NCBI GenBank assembly: GCA_026225945.1
Contig: JAMJFZ010002578.1
Coordinates: 62,001 to 126,000 of the forward strand
Source of the DNA: Cricetomys ansorgei
Taxonomy: Eukaryota > Chordata > Mammalia > Rodentia > Nesomyidae
Length of the DNA: 64,000 nt
Direction: 5' to 3'
The translations under genes and the position numbers were made by a program. The notes beneath the pieces were generated by a model. The model searched no databases. It saw only the letters and a program-made list of their open reading frames with translations, and was not told where the DNA came from. Numbering within the stretch: the stretch's first letter is position 1; each line of letters begins with the position of its first letter. This document shows, piece by piece, positions 24,118 to 37,049 of this stretch.

Positions 24118-25919
24118 TATGACTGCTTTATTGGGTAAAGGATCCATTTGTTGCCTTTCTGATTTGTGCCACATGTTTATATTCCTTGGCATTAATTGAA
24201 CACACAACTATATATTATGTGCTCCAAATAGCTTGTACCATTGAACACACTAAAACACCAGCATTATATAGAAAAATATGCTTAATTTCATGCCAAGAGA
24301 CTTAATACATTCAATAATTTTTATCAAATACACACAATTTTATGAAGCTGTTGTTGTCATTGCCTCTTATTTGATCAGCTTTTGAATGCATAAAATATAT
24401 TGCCTGATTTACAATAATGTTTGGAATATTAATATTTCCAGGTTCACAATGTATAAAATGAGGTTAAAATATTTTCAACATACTTAATCCATAGAGAAAC
24501 ACTGAGATATACACTCCTGTGGTACCAAGATTACTCAGCTTACAACTGGTTCTATTTATAACTCAGTATTTACATTAGGTAGTGATGCATTGCTATAACA
24601 AAATATCTCATAGTCCTAATGACGTACTTCTGCCAGAGAACCCTTCCTCCTTTCCCCCTTCAACTGAGTTTCTACAGATGGAATAAAACAAAACAAAACA
24701 TTACCACCATTCAGGAAGTGACCTTCAAACTAGTAGGGGAAAGGGGAATTTACATTTAAACCATAACAATATTTTTGGTAGAAGTAAATCTTACTTGATG
24801 AAAGTTTTTGCCTAAGTTTTACCATGTTAAAATGACTAAAATATTAAATAAAATAAACAAAAAACAAAGTAATTACATCTTTTCCAATCTGATGCAGATA
24901 TTTGTTAATATAAAAACAAAAACAAAAAGTATCCTGAGAATTAAATAATTAATATACATTACCTCCAAAATGTAAAAAGCAAAAAATAGATTATTCACTT
25001 TTATACATGGACCCTGAGAAGGAGTTTGAATACTTAGAAAACTCCTTTTAGGCAAAGAGCTTTTAGGTCAAGTGCCATAGGAGAAATGATCTTTTCAATG
25101 ACTGAAAACTAACATTTCTAAATCTAACGTAACATTTATTCGCACATATTTGAATATTATACTAACTAATCACAAACACAGTTTTACATTCCAACACATC
25201 TCTCAGCACTATCTCACAATATATCCATATATTTATGCATGTGTATGCTGTGTCTATACATATAGTTATCAATTATCTATTGACCCAATAAAATAATCAC
25301 AGGCAACCACATCCCCAAGGCCTACAATTATCATCTATCAGTATATCTATGATATTCTTGACAGTCATTTATCTATCTTCATCATCATCATCATCTCTCT
25401 ATTGATCTATCTATTTATCTATTACCTTTATCATCTATTTTTCTTTTCATCTTTCTCACAATAAGGTGTTCATGTGACTTTGGCTCATTTCCTCCTGGAT
25501 CTGCAAGGACCTGGGTTGACTCATCAATTCCATTAGTCTTCACTGGGCTTGCTTGTATGTCTGTGAAGAGCTCTTGACTGATCCAGGATGGCCTTAGTGG
25601 GCATGACTAGATTGATGTGATTCTGTTTCATGAGTTTTCAGTTACCAAAAGGCAAAAGTGGATGTTTTCATGGCTTAGAAGTAGTGGCAGACACTATTTC
25701 TCTCTCTTTCTCTTTCTTCCGCCCCTCTCTCTCCTTATTTATATTATTTTATTTTATAATACTCATTAATAATTTGAGTTTCATGCAAAGTACCTGAATA
25801 AGACCCTCTTCTCATTCCTCTCTGCTTCACCATCCTATACCTGTGCCCTCAAAAAAGAAAAGAAAAAAAAAAAACTTTAAAAAAAGGAAAAAAAAGGAAG
25901 GAAAATTAGGTCAAACTTG
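24118..25919. other. Unrecognised AT-rich DNA
   Basis: No gene was recognised. A short (ATC)n run lies at about 25,379-25,396 and an A/G-rich run at about 25,850-25,905. The stretch at 24,570-24,780 has a weak MaLR-like 3' end (ATTTAAACCATAACA). Confidence 0.4.
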
Positions 25920-26094
25920 TGTGGCAGGAGCATGGATTATGGGCTTCACCATAGTCTTTGGAGATGGAAGGCTGCTCTGATTTTGTACTTTGACTGGGCC
26001 TATACTAGCCCAAGATGAAGCATGACAGAGTTCAATCTGAGGTTGGGCCTCAAACCCAAACCTGGACACTGAGGAGGCTCCTCACTGAGAAGGC

Positions 26095-26990
26095 TCCCTG
26101 GTATCTTGCAAGCACTGGGGCATCCCACAGCACACCCCAACATCTCTCAGGGAACAAGGCCTCCCTCAGGCAACTGGCCATCACTCAGGAACCAGGACCT
26201 CACATAGGCACTCAGTTATCTTGCAGGACTTCCCACAAGTATCAGTGCCCAATATCCCACAGGCATCCAGATATCCACAGGCACTAGGGTCTTCTGTTGG
26301 CACCAGGACCTACCACAGGCATCAGGGAGTCCACAGACACCCAGGCATCATGTAGGCACTCATTTTCCCCACAGGCAACCATGAGCACCTGGTCATCCCA
26401 CCAGCACATGGGCATCATACAAGCACCCAGTCCTCTGACAGTCACATAGGCCTCCCTCAGGCACCATGAATTCCAATGGGCATCAGGAGTTTCCACAGGC
26501 ACTCAGACATCCTGCAGGCACCAGGACATCTGGCAGTCACCCTGGCTTCTCAGAGGCACCAAGGCCTCCCATAGGCATCTGGAGCTCCCCTAGGAACTCA
26601 GGCACCTGTAGGCACCAAGATGTCCCATGGGCACCAGGACCTCCAGTGCATCCTATAGACTCCAGAGAACCCGAGTGACACCCAGGTGTCTCCCCAGCAG
26701 TGGGCACACCCACTGTCACCCAGACATCTTATAGAGACCCAGATATCCTGCAGGTAACAGACATCCCATAGACATTAGAATCTCCCACAGGCTTCTAGAC
26801 CTCCACTAGTCACCTGGACCTCTTTTATGCATCTGGCCACCTATAGGGACCCAACTATCCCACAGGGACCTGGTCCTCCTGCAGACATCTGGTCATCTCA
26901 CAGGCACCCATATGTCACATAAGCACCCAGACTTCATGCAGCCCCCTTGACTCTAAGCAGGCACTCAAACTTCACCCAGGCACCAAACAG
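26095..26990 (+). repeat. Degenerate minisatellite, about 19-23-bp unit
   Basis: Dozens of imperfect copies of a unit close to CACAGGCACCAGGACATCC. Examples are CCACAGGCACTCAGACATCC and TGCAGGCACCAGGACATCTG at about 26,495-26,535. Unit length drifts and point changes are many, so the array is old. Several overlapping open frames arise from the repetition and are not evidence of genes. Confidence 0.8.
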
Positions 26991-27174
26991 CCTACCAGAA
27001 CAAGTGCCCCATGGAGCCAGGCTCAAACACCTGGTGAACTCTGATGATGTCAACAGTGCAGACAGATCTCTAATTGTTCTGGTCCATGTGAGTTTTTTGA
27101 GGTTTCTGAGATCTCTTTCAAAAGAAGGAGATTTCAAAGAAATCTCTTTCTTCAGCTGTTGCTCAGGATCTGGG

Positions 27175-27740
27175 TGATCCCAAGGTATGGCAGAACAAGC
27201 AGGGTCACTACTTGCTTGACCTCTGATTATTGTACACATAGCCCCCTTATCACTATCCATCTTGCTGCATTGGCCTTCGTGCTTGCAACCCCTGATATCA
27301 CCATATTCTGTGGTTTCCCTTACCCCATCAGAGAAAGCACTATGCATAGCAGCTATTGCCTCAGGAGTGGTAGAATTGGCCTGGTGGGTGGTGAAAATGA
27401 CAGAGGCCTGGAGGTCTGTTGGTAATCAGAGTACAGAAGATGAAACACACTCTTCAGCTGGGCTATCCTGTCCTGTCATTGCTCTGGGGCAGGATGATCC
27501 TGTGGCTTGGCAGTTAGTTTTGGGGCATGACCTAGTCCAGCTCCATACTGCTGCATCCCACCTTGCCCTTATTGCCTTGCCTTTGTGCTTGCAGCCCCTG
27601 GTGGCTTCTCAGTGCATGCTTTCCCTAAACCCATCAAAGAAAGCAATACAAGTGGTAGCCATGGCCATGGGAATGGCAGAACTGGCCTGGCAGACAGTGA
27701 GGATATTAGGATGATCTGTTAGCAGTCTGAGGACCTCACC
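27175..27740. repeat. 306-bp tandem duplication without gaps
   Basis: Two diverged copies with an exact 306-bp offset: GCTTGC at 27,281 and 27,587, CATCARAGAAAGCA at 27,326 and 27,632, and GGCCTGG near 27,378 and 27,684. By eye roughly 70% of bases match, yet no indel separates these anchors. The period is 102 codons and the plus strand is open from 27,262 to 27,714 through both units. I do not recognise the encoded sequence. Confidence 0.75.
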
Positions 27741-29997
27741 ATCTATGGCCTGTCCTGGGTGCACACTCATGCTTGTCCCCTCCTCCAGCCATATGTCTCC
27801 AAGTGGTGCTCTCCACCATTCCCATTTGCCTCTCTTCACAGTGTGAGTGTGCTTGCTTCATTCAGGGAGTGGCAGCTCCAGGCTGGTAGGTCACAATAGG
27901 GCAGCCAGTTTGTGGCCTCAGCTTTGTAGCATCCCAAGTACCCCTTTATCTCTCAGGTACACCTAGTTCCCTTGTTTTCTATCCTGTTCCTGACTTTGTC
28001 TCCATGTCAGTATCATCTGTGCAGACTGAGCCTACAAGTTCATCACTTTTAAATCACTATGCTCCTCCTACCTGATCAGGCACAGGTGCACCCACTCTCC
28101 CTGCCCATAAATATGTTAGTTGCTGGGGGTGAGCTGAGAGAGGGCATTTGCAGCTGCCAGAGCACTGCTAGATTCTACCCACTGTTGACAGCCATCTTGG
28201 GCTCCCCTTGTTGCTTTGATCCTGGAAACCAGACCCGGTCACAGCCTTCCTCCTCCATGTTTCAGGCAGTACCTGGAACTGAATGGTGGGGCTGAATGGT
28301 GTCCCAGCCCATCAGGCAGCCACGGTGCCTGGCAGACTTACTCCTGTGTCTCTCCACTATGGTTTCTGCCCTGCTTGTCCAATCTTGATTCTCCTCCCAG
28401 CTCATTTCTCCATTCCATGCTGCCCATAGGAACCATAGGCTAGCAAGGTGAATCTGGACTGAACCTGTGGACCCGACTGGGAGCCCTGAACCTTTCAGAA
28501 GTTATGTGCTGATTCCCTAGCCTCTGCTCCCTGCTTGACTCTTCTTTGCTGCATTGGCCAAAAAGACCATTCTGTTCCACCATGTAGATCTGTCGCTGCC
28601 ACCATGTCTTTCCAGCCATTCTGTATTCTCAGTTTATTTTGTTGGACCTGGTGCCAATGAAATGTCTCCCATTCCACAAACTCGTGAGGTGGTGTGGATG
28701 TACTGAGCAGGGGTCCTAAGTGAGAGGCAGCGGGCAGCTCCAGATCCCTGAGGGACCCTGCTCGCTGCCCTGCCTCCATCTTGAATCTCCCCCTCTATTC
28801 TCTTTTTCTTTTCTCAAGTGCTAATGTCCCACCGGTGGTAGAAAATCCATAGCCAAGTTCAAAATTAAGAAGAACAAAAATTTACTCTCTTCTTGAGGGA
28901 ATCATAAAAAGTCACATGACAATGGGTGGATGAAGACAGAGGTGTGGAATTTAAGATATAAGCATAACGATGTATTATAATTGTAGAATTTGTGTTTTTA
29001 AATAAACTGCTAACAATTGGGTTGGGAGTTTTTAAGTAGCTAAAATATGAGAAAGTTTAGAAATTTCTCTAATATTTAAGTGAAGATAGTTTTTGTTTTG
29101 ATAGGCATTTTAATACTATTTTTTTTCTTTTAATTTAAATAAGATCCAGTTGATAGAGGTAGAAATCACAGTATGCTAGAAGGACTACAGTGGATAGTAA
29201 GTGTGATGTGTGGTATCTCTTTAAAACTTTGGAACGTTGCTGTTCCCTCTCTGCTGTGACATATTTTGTATTCTTTTCTTCCCTTATGTTCTGATCTCAC
29301 ATTAGCACTTAATGGGCTATAAGCTATACCAGGCTAAAGACAAAACTGAAGAAGCGGTCAGATGAAAAAAACACAACTCCTTTCCAAGAGCAGAGCATAG
29401 AGCTAGGGGAAAATTCAAAGGCTGGGAGCTTGTCCTGGAAGCGAGGGTGCTCTCACTTGTGATTCTATGACCACATAAAATGCTCAAGGGTAGAAGAGGA
29501 GGGAAATGCAGATCAAAGCTGTACAATGAAATTACCAGATTGCTTAGAAGTGTAGCAAAATGAAGCTAGTGAAGTCAAACTAGAGAGGTCGGCAGGGTTC
29601 CATAAAACAAGGCAATATGGGTTCCATCCTTGAACTGCTCATTATTTCTAAACGTTTGTCAGCTTGACAGGCAAGGCTGGAATTACTGCATGCTAGTTAC
29701 CAATTCCACATTGAGTTAGCAGTAATCTTGGAAACCTCATGGAGAGCAACCGATTCTCCCTGGAAAACATCATTTTCTTTTTAATACCAATGTAAGAAAG
29801 AATGAGGCTAAATGGGAAAGACAGTAAAAGGTGAAATATTCCAAACTTATCAGAAATATGACCTTATTTATAAAAAAAAACACTTTTAATGAGGATGTTC
29901 TAGAAAACAATAAAAAGTTACTGTTAAATTCTTAGGAGAAACTGGGTTGCCTGCAAACTGGGAACTTGGAGAGAGGGAGGACTATGACTTCCAGGAA

Positions 29998-29999
<2 letters not shown>

Positions 30000-30034
<35 letters not shown>
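30000..30034. repeat. (CA)n microsatellite
   Basis: About 17 perfect CA units. Confidence 0.92.
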
Positions 30035-30035
<1 letters not shown>

Positions 30036-30664
30036 TAACATCCCCTAAATACCAAAGGAAAATTTTCTAGTCAGTTTTAAACACACAGAATATTTTAAAA
30101 GCTAGGTATTGACCTCTAAACTTCTTGGTGCTCAACATAATCATGAGAAATTTTCTAATTAATTGGTCTGAATCACTTATACTAGCATTGCTCTGGGGTT
30201 AATGGAGTTATTTTAGGAAAATGGGAGAGTTCAAGGCATCTAGAGAAAACAAATAGATTTTTAAATTTAAATTGCCAGTGCATTGTTTTAAAATCCATGT
30301 CTTTTGTCTCCTATGATTTAAATACTACCTTCAACAACTGGTGAAGCCATTCATTCTACTATTGTGGCTCTTTTAATTTTTTTTCAAAGATTCCTTGAAA
30401 GGCTGATACAAATTTTCCTCCAAATGAGACATTGAGAAAACCAGAATTTTAGATACACTTTGAGGAAGAAATGATTTGTAGAACCAATTAATTTTTAGCT
30501 GTAGCAAAAACCAGCATGCACTTGTTTAGTTCAAAGATTTTTAAAGCAATCATAACACTGATAAATTGTAAGTTAGATGGTCTAATGGAGAATTTTTATC
30601 TCCTAAAATAATAGTATTTATCAGCTGGTATTATACTTCATAGCTAAGCCATTTTATACTGGAT

Positions 30665-30860
30665 CTTTAAATCAATGCTATGAAGCAGGCATGGCTGTTA
30701 TCTTTATCTTTATCATTATCATTATTATTGCATTTAGTAACATTTTGTGATTAGAACTATTGGAACTTCAATTTAATCCTTGAAGAACAGTAAATGATAG
30801 AGATGGAATATGAATCTAGGTTTTCTGCTTTAGGAGTCAGACTTATTAGCCTGTATCCTT
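30665..30860 (+). mobile_element. MIR SINE relic
   Basis: A TTATCTTTATC/ATTATTATTG core is followed by GATAGAGATGGAATATGAAT, CTAGGTTTTCTGCTTTAGGA and GTCAGACTTATTAGCC. These match the order of the MIR core and 3' region. Heavily mutated, as expected for an ancient element. Confidence 0.5.
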
Positions 30861-31383
30861 CTTTTCTATAAAGTTATTAAAGTGTAAATATTACATCCAC
30901 CAAGGAGTCTTGGGTTAAACACTTGGTACCCAGATGCTACTGATTTCTTGAGAGATTTTGGAAACTTGTCTCATCCAAAAAATGTGCTTCATAATTGCTC
31001 CTACCTTATAATGAAATGAAATACTTTAGATAATAGGAATAATGTATGACATTTGCTTGATAACATGTTATTAAGAGAGTGAGAATTGTGTAAACTTGTT
31101 ATGCCACAGTGCCCTAAGAGGAGTTTGAGAGTTATGAAGAAGGAAAGAGTTTGGAAATCTGAGCTTTCCCAAATTATGTGAGCATCAGCCACATCTCTGA
31201 AAGAACAGAGTATGTTTCAATTTGCCTCTGCTCCAGGGATCTAGAAGAATCCCAAAGGACAAGAGTAAGTCTTACCAAGATTGTTAATGTCTTTCATCCA
31301 GGACAAAAAAAATAACTTGGGCAAAGGAGGAGACTGCATCATGGATATTCCAGTAGGTCTTTTGTACAACAGGGCTGGCTGTA

Positions 31384-31427
31384 CCTGACACCTGACCTGA
31401 CCTGACACACCTGACACACCTGACACA
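31384..31427. repeat. CCTGACA-type short tandem repeat
   Basis: Six variants of CCTGACA / CCTGACACA in tandem. Confidence 0.8.
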
Positions 31428-34400
31428 TTGTCTAATATTCATTGGGTTCTGGCCAAGATCCAGCTGAGACTGGCATCCTCAGGAGAGCATCATTAACTCT
31501 TGGCAGAATATGAGAATAGAGTTAGAAACTATGCAGACATACTAGAATCACTTTGGTACAGCCCCTTGAACAATCCAGATAGTCCGTACTAGCTGGTTAT
31601 GTAACAAATACATCTGTCTGTGTGCATTGAGAGATTGAATAAATAAGACTATTTCAAAATTCAAGGTACTCTCATAGACCCTGCAGCCAGACTAGTTCCA
31701 GTGACACTTAATGGAGAAGTATTTTATGAGGAAGCACATTAAAAATTTAAAAAAAAAAAGGATATAGACTGATCAGTTATTTTGATAGAAAACTACTTGT
31801 GACTATAGGAAGAATCAGACATCTTTCAGAAAAAATAAGAACATGGAGTCATTGAAAGTGGAGACGTGACAGAAGAGAGGCTTATGTCAACATGATTGAC
31901 AGACAAGTGTTTCACAGGGGACTTCTTTTTGGATATCTTTCAAAGGAATCCAATGAGCCAGATGCTCAGACTGTTCTTGCTGTTATCCGTCATCATAGAG
32001 ATGTTGAAGGACAAACTGAGGCTCATTTATAGTGTCAACTAGTCAAATGAAGTGCTCAAGTGTACTGATGAAGGAAAGAATTTGTCAGAGAGTTTGTTTC
32101 ATTATCAACTTACATGGTAAGATTTTGATTTGATTTTCAGCTTCAATTTACCACTGATATCCTGAAGAGACATTACCACCAAAAAATGGGATACAGGAAG
32201 AAATGCATGGATCAAATAAAGAAAATCCAACAAGTGCTTGTAACCAAGAAACAATGTCATTTGAAGCTTATATGGAAGAAAAAAAGATTATGAGGAAGAT
32301 TTTAAGCCACCAGACACAGAGTGTTAGAGCACTAATGTACAAATCACACCCATGACGTAGCCATTATCTCCTGGTGACCTATGAGTGTTGGTATAGGTCC
32401 TGCCTGTGATGCACAAGTTGAGCACTACTTTGGATTTTTCTACCCATTTGGGAAGAAGACAAACAAGATAGACCGCAAGACAAACAAGACTGACTGCGGA
32501 TAACATCTTCAGAAGTAGATAATGCAAATCTGAGTCTTCTCATGGCTCTTGTACCCTTGATAAGAACCTAGGGAAGCAGGCAAACACTCATCTTAGCTTT
32601 GAGCAATTACATTAGAATAAATTCTTTAATAATAAAATACATTTGTCTTAAGCTGCCAATGTTAAGGTGGAGATGCCTTCTGGAGACTTGACTGAAATAA
32701 ATGGATCAGCATGCGTGGAGCTATGACTTTTATAATTTCTAAGCTACGTTCTTGTAAATCGAGATTCGTTTAGTCAATGATAAAAGCTTTAGCTGTATGG
32801 AGACAAGTTTGAAGGTATAATTAAGTTCTAGAGACTTATGAGATGGGTAGAGAGCCAAGGAGATGACTGAATGAGTAGCTAATCTTACCGGGATATATGC
32901 CATTGAATGGAAACATTTGATTTGGCCAACATTTTCTTTATTTTGATCTTCATGATATCAGGGACACTTGGGAATACCTTTATCTTCCATACTGCTCATA
33001 CAGTGAGCCACTCAGAAGGGTTCTTGCTACTTAGCCACACTCAGCTCTCTTTGTGTGTGGTACTTAAATCGTGTGTATTTAAACAACTGGTCCGTGTCAT
33101 ATTCCTTTACTTGACTTCTGAGTATGTTTGTAACTTGTCTCCTAGGAACTATTTTACTTGTGTGTGTAAGGTTTTATTGTCTGGTCACACAGATCCAGTG
33201 TGGTCCAATAGCCTAACTACTGAGTTGTTATAGCTTTCTCACTTGAGAAGATTCATCCCAGGTATTCACGTATTCTGAACCCTGACCTGGCAGTTAGGCA
33301 CCTGAGCTGTCCATGACTGTCTCCTCCTGAATAAATAGGAGAGGCTTAGTCGAGAGAACTAAGTGAACTTCTGAGAGAGGTTCTACTATATTTGCACTTT
33401 AAAGGACACAAAGTTTAGACAAGAGTATTAGCCTGACTCATCATTCTCATTTATTCATCACTGTTGGTCTGTTAAAAAAAAAAAATCCTACAACATCAGG
33501 ATGCTTGTAGCAGTATCAATCCGAGAGCTTGGGATGAAGTGTGGCCTGTGGATTTTGACAAGGTTGGTGAATCTGTATCTGTGGATCCTGAGCTGGCAAT
33601 TCTTTCTATGTCTTCTCTGATTCTCTGATTTTGTTCTGACATTGCTGTTGACACAGGATATTTTTTAAATTTTCTAATATTTATCATTTTATAAGAAATT
33701 TGGAGACAACTGTGAGTGTAGCTTTTACAAAATAATAACCCCACCCAAAAGATAACCTTTCCTTTTTCTTACTTAAACACACTTACACATGTTTATTTTA
33801 CTATCAAAGTTTGTTGTTTTTCATATTTTAGTGGATACTGATGACCCTGCCTGCATTTGCTGTGTGGTTACTACACTTTTATACAGAGTGATAATCTTTT
33901 TTGTCGTTTTGTTGTTCTTTATTAATAACAAAGATTACTTATGGAAGACCAAGTTATATCCTTAAGGCTCTTACCATCTTCAAATGTATTCTGTACTTTT
34001 CATATCTTCATATTCTTCAATATCAAATGCATTGTTGAGGGAGTATCAATAATTGTCCAAGAATCCACACAAAATGTGTGAACTTCACTTATTTATCATT
34101 TTAGGAAGATTGATAATGTTTCTCCAATTGTCAGACACAACTTTATTCTAATACAAGTTCTAAGTTTAACAAAGTTCATCATACTTTTATTCAAGGTGAT
34201 ACAGGAGTGCCTATATTTAACAACAAAATTCCCAGTCATGTGCAACATAGCTATATATTTCAGGAACACTTTTTCTTTTCTGTCTTCTTAAGTTTATTTT
34301 TTTCTGACCCCACTGTGATAAGATTTCATTTTCTATTTTTACCTGGTCTTTGTCATCTGCCCTATTTTGCCATGCATTCTTGCCTGTGTGTCTCTCAGTG

Positions 34401-36523
34401 CCCTATAACCAGCTCAAACATCACCCAGAAAACTGGAAGGAAGAACACCAGCCACTTATTTGTTCTTTGCAGGTCCATAATTATTGTTACCACACAGAAA
34501 GCACCTTATGAACATTCATGGGCTCTTGATAAATTGAGAATAAGTTTCCAAACGATGGAAACCGTTGGTGTATTCACATTTCTGATGTGATGTCTTTGGC
34601 CTCACCTGAGATATCTAGCAAACCGCTGCTTCTTCTTCTTTATCCTCTCTTTGGGATAATTTTTCTGTTCTCTACTTACCTTATTTTTATAATTGACCTC
34701 ACTATTTACATAAAATTATTTTGAAGATCCTAAGGCCGAGTGTTTTAAGAATATTTTTGTTTATGCTATTGCTTCTTTTCTCAGAATTGCTCACATTTTG
34801 TTTCTATATTGGAGAAGTCTTAGAGTAAGAATAAGCTAATGGCAAGATACTCTTCTAAGATCGCCAGCTGTTTCCTCACATAAACTTAGTGAATCACCTT
34901 GAATGACTCACATATTTTTTCTTTTCTCTTTTTTTTTCTTTTCTTCTTGCTAATTTTAGTGCAACATTTTGATGAACATGTCTATTCAAATGCTGTCCTA
35001 TGTCTGCGAAGTAGCTACTCAAGGTTCCTTATCAGTGCCAATAGGCCCCCTCACCTGAAACACACATACAGCTCAAAGACATCCAAACACATCAGAGTGA
35101 CTCTTCCCTGTCTTTCCCATTTCTTGCTGCTTCAGGAACAGGGACTATCATTAAGTAAATCACAGTGGTCACAATTTGGTTCCTCTCTCAGGTTCTATGT
35201 CATTTCTTGCCCTAGGAACTGACCTTACAGTCCAGTTTAGATGAAAAACGGAGTAATAAGAACCATGGTGTGTCAGAAATGCCCCAAAGAATCAGCCCAT
35301 TTCTGGTTTAATTATTTGTCAGCATGTAATTGTATTTGATCTTTAATAAAATTTCTACTGAGAGAACACACATAAAAATGAGAAATGTGTAACTCTGTTA
35401 TAAATACAAACAATGAACCACCATTTTCTATCATTTTTTTCTTGTGTATTTCTTCTCTTAGGATATAGTAGAAGAATTAAAATGTTTACCCCCTTCAAGA
35501 CTCACTCATGTTTAGTAGAAAGATCTGGAAGTAGAATATATGTTGTATGTGTTAAATATGACTTTCACTTTTATATACTCCTATAAGAAAAATTTTAGTA
35601 TTTACAAAGCATTTCAGTGCATTAGTCTACTAAATGGTTTGGATGTAAATGTATCTCAACAAGCTCAAGTATTTAAACAGTTGATTCCCAACTGATGACA
35701 TGCTTTGGGGAGTCCAGATACCATTAGAACCCCCAATGGCATACCATGAAAATATGTCTAAAATATTCTTTCTCACTTAAGTTTGCTCTTGAAAATATTC
35801 ACTCACAACAATGAACAAAGTACCTAATATAAAACTTGGTCCTAAGGAATGGGGCCAGTGCTGGGATAAACCCAACTGTGTGGTTCAAATACATTTGGCA
35901 TTGGTTAGTAGTAGCAGTATGCTATAATCTTTTACCCTCACTGTAGGGAAAGAGAATGGAAGGTTAGAAAGATATCTTTACCGCTTTTGCAAGAGGCTTT
36001 GATATAGAAAAAGAGAAAAGTAGAAATCTTCACAGCCTCTATTTAGGCTGTCCTAAGCTTGAAGAGGACTAGCTGACAGCGAGTCAGAGTAGCGTCTCAG
36101 CTAATGGTCTATAAACTCAATCTCCCCAACCTTTGTTCTTTTATGAATTACATTAATGACAGCAACCCAACCAATGAACCATCAACAAATGCCCACACTG
36201 ACTCTCAGGCCTTCAGACTTTTTATGCCTTAAACCAAAGGTCCATAAACCCATGCAGCACACAATTCCAAAAACAAGCTACAGGTGCCAGAACAACTGCA
36301 CCTGATCAAATTATAGCCACCTGCATCTATCATTCCAAATCCAACTCATAAACAACTATACCACAGCTGGGGTGGGCATGCAAACCTAATACAAACACCA
36401 TTTTGCATTTTTAAAGAAACCAGAATAACAAAAATTTCTTCCAAGTGTTCCTCTATAGTTAGTGAGGGGAATGTACAGGAGTTTGGAATTGTGAGATAGA
36501 GAAGTAAAGCTCAGTGGGCCATT

Positions 36524-36936
36524 CTGATGGTGGTTTGGAGGCTAGTCTTTTGAGAAGTTCATATACAAACTACAGTTATCTAAAAGGAGGGAACTGTAAT
36601 TGAGAAAATGCCTCCAGAAGATCTGGCTGTAAGATATTTTCTTAATTAGTAATTGGTAGGGAAGTGCTCAGACTATTGTGGGTGGTTCCATCCCTGGTCC
36701 AGGGTTCTATAAAAGAGCAGGCTGAGCAAGCCATGAGAAGAAAGCCAGTAAACAACACTGTTCCATGGTCTCTGCACCAGCTCCTGCATCCAAGTTCCAG
36801 TCCTGTTTGAGTTCCTGTCCTGGCTTCCTTCAATAATGGACTACAATGTGGAAGTGTAAGCCAAATAAACTCTTCCTGACAAATTTGTTTTTAGTTTTGA
36901 TGTTTTGTCACTGCAATAGAAACTCTAATTAAGACA
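36524..36936 (+). mobile_element. MaLR-type LTR, best preserved copy
   Basis: LTR-like layout: a TATA box (TCTATAAAA) at 36,706-36,714, AATAAA at 36,864-36,869, and a terminal ACTCTAATTAAGACA. Shared blocks with the copies at 5.8 and 11.5 kb include GAGAAAATGCCTCCAGAAGA, CAGGCTGAGCAAGCCATGAG and TGAGTTCCTGTCCTGGCTTC. The start is approximate. Non-coding. Confidence 0.65.
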
Positions 36937-37049
36937 GAAGGCAAAATGCTGATAAGAAAGACAGAATGTAATGCTCATGAGTTTTCAGAAAAAAAGAAGG
37001 GTCCTGTCAGGCAAGTGAGCTAGAGGTCATTTAAGTTCCAATTTGACAG

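Larger units (their letters stand above)
25920..28800. other. GC-richer composite block of unknown identity
   Basis: About 2.9 kb with clearly higher GC than the flanks, in three parts: a degenerate minisatellite (26,095-26,990), a 306-bp tandem duplication (about 27,175-27,740), and a single-copy-looking part (27,740-28,800). Read on the minus strand, the right end contains CAAGATGG words (near 28,780 and 28,195), like the YY1-site words found in some L1 5' regions, but no LINE ORF1 follows. Reading frames up to 150 codons exist on both strands; none has a recognisable domain. It could be a promoter/5' region of a rodent retroelement or a decayed gene; I cannot decide. Confidence 0.5.
28801..36523. 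other. Long unique-looking stretch, no gene recognised
   Basis: AT-rich DNA without a recognisable exon. It contains a (CA)n array, a MIR-like relic and a CCTGACA-type short tandem repeat, all listed separately. A weaker MIR-like piece (ACAAACTGAGGCTCATTTAT) lies at about 31,970-32,070. The longest frames (about 105-127 codons, near 32.9, 34.2 and 34.9 kb) have no domain and T-rich codon use typical of chance frames. Confidence 0.4.

Noticed and set aside
25379..25396. Short repeated units considered as a CRISPR-like array
   Set aside because: It is a simple (ATC)n run; CRISPR arrays do not occur in vertebrate nuclear DNA.
26015..26719. Several 60-90-codon frames on both strands
   Set aside because: They arise from the short-unit minisatellite, which lacks stops in several frames; no start context or domain supports a gene.
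26934..27347. 137-codon minus-strand frame over the first 306-bp unit
   Set aside because: The second unit carries a stop in the corresponding position, and the plus strand is equally open. No family was recognised, so it was not called a gene.
34207..35222. Frames of 107-127 codons
   Set aside because: They are rich in Phe, Leu and Ser, as T-rich non-coding DNA gives. No splice-site-flanked exon pattern or known domain.
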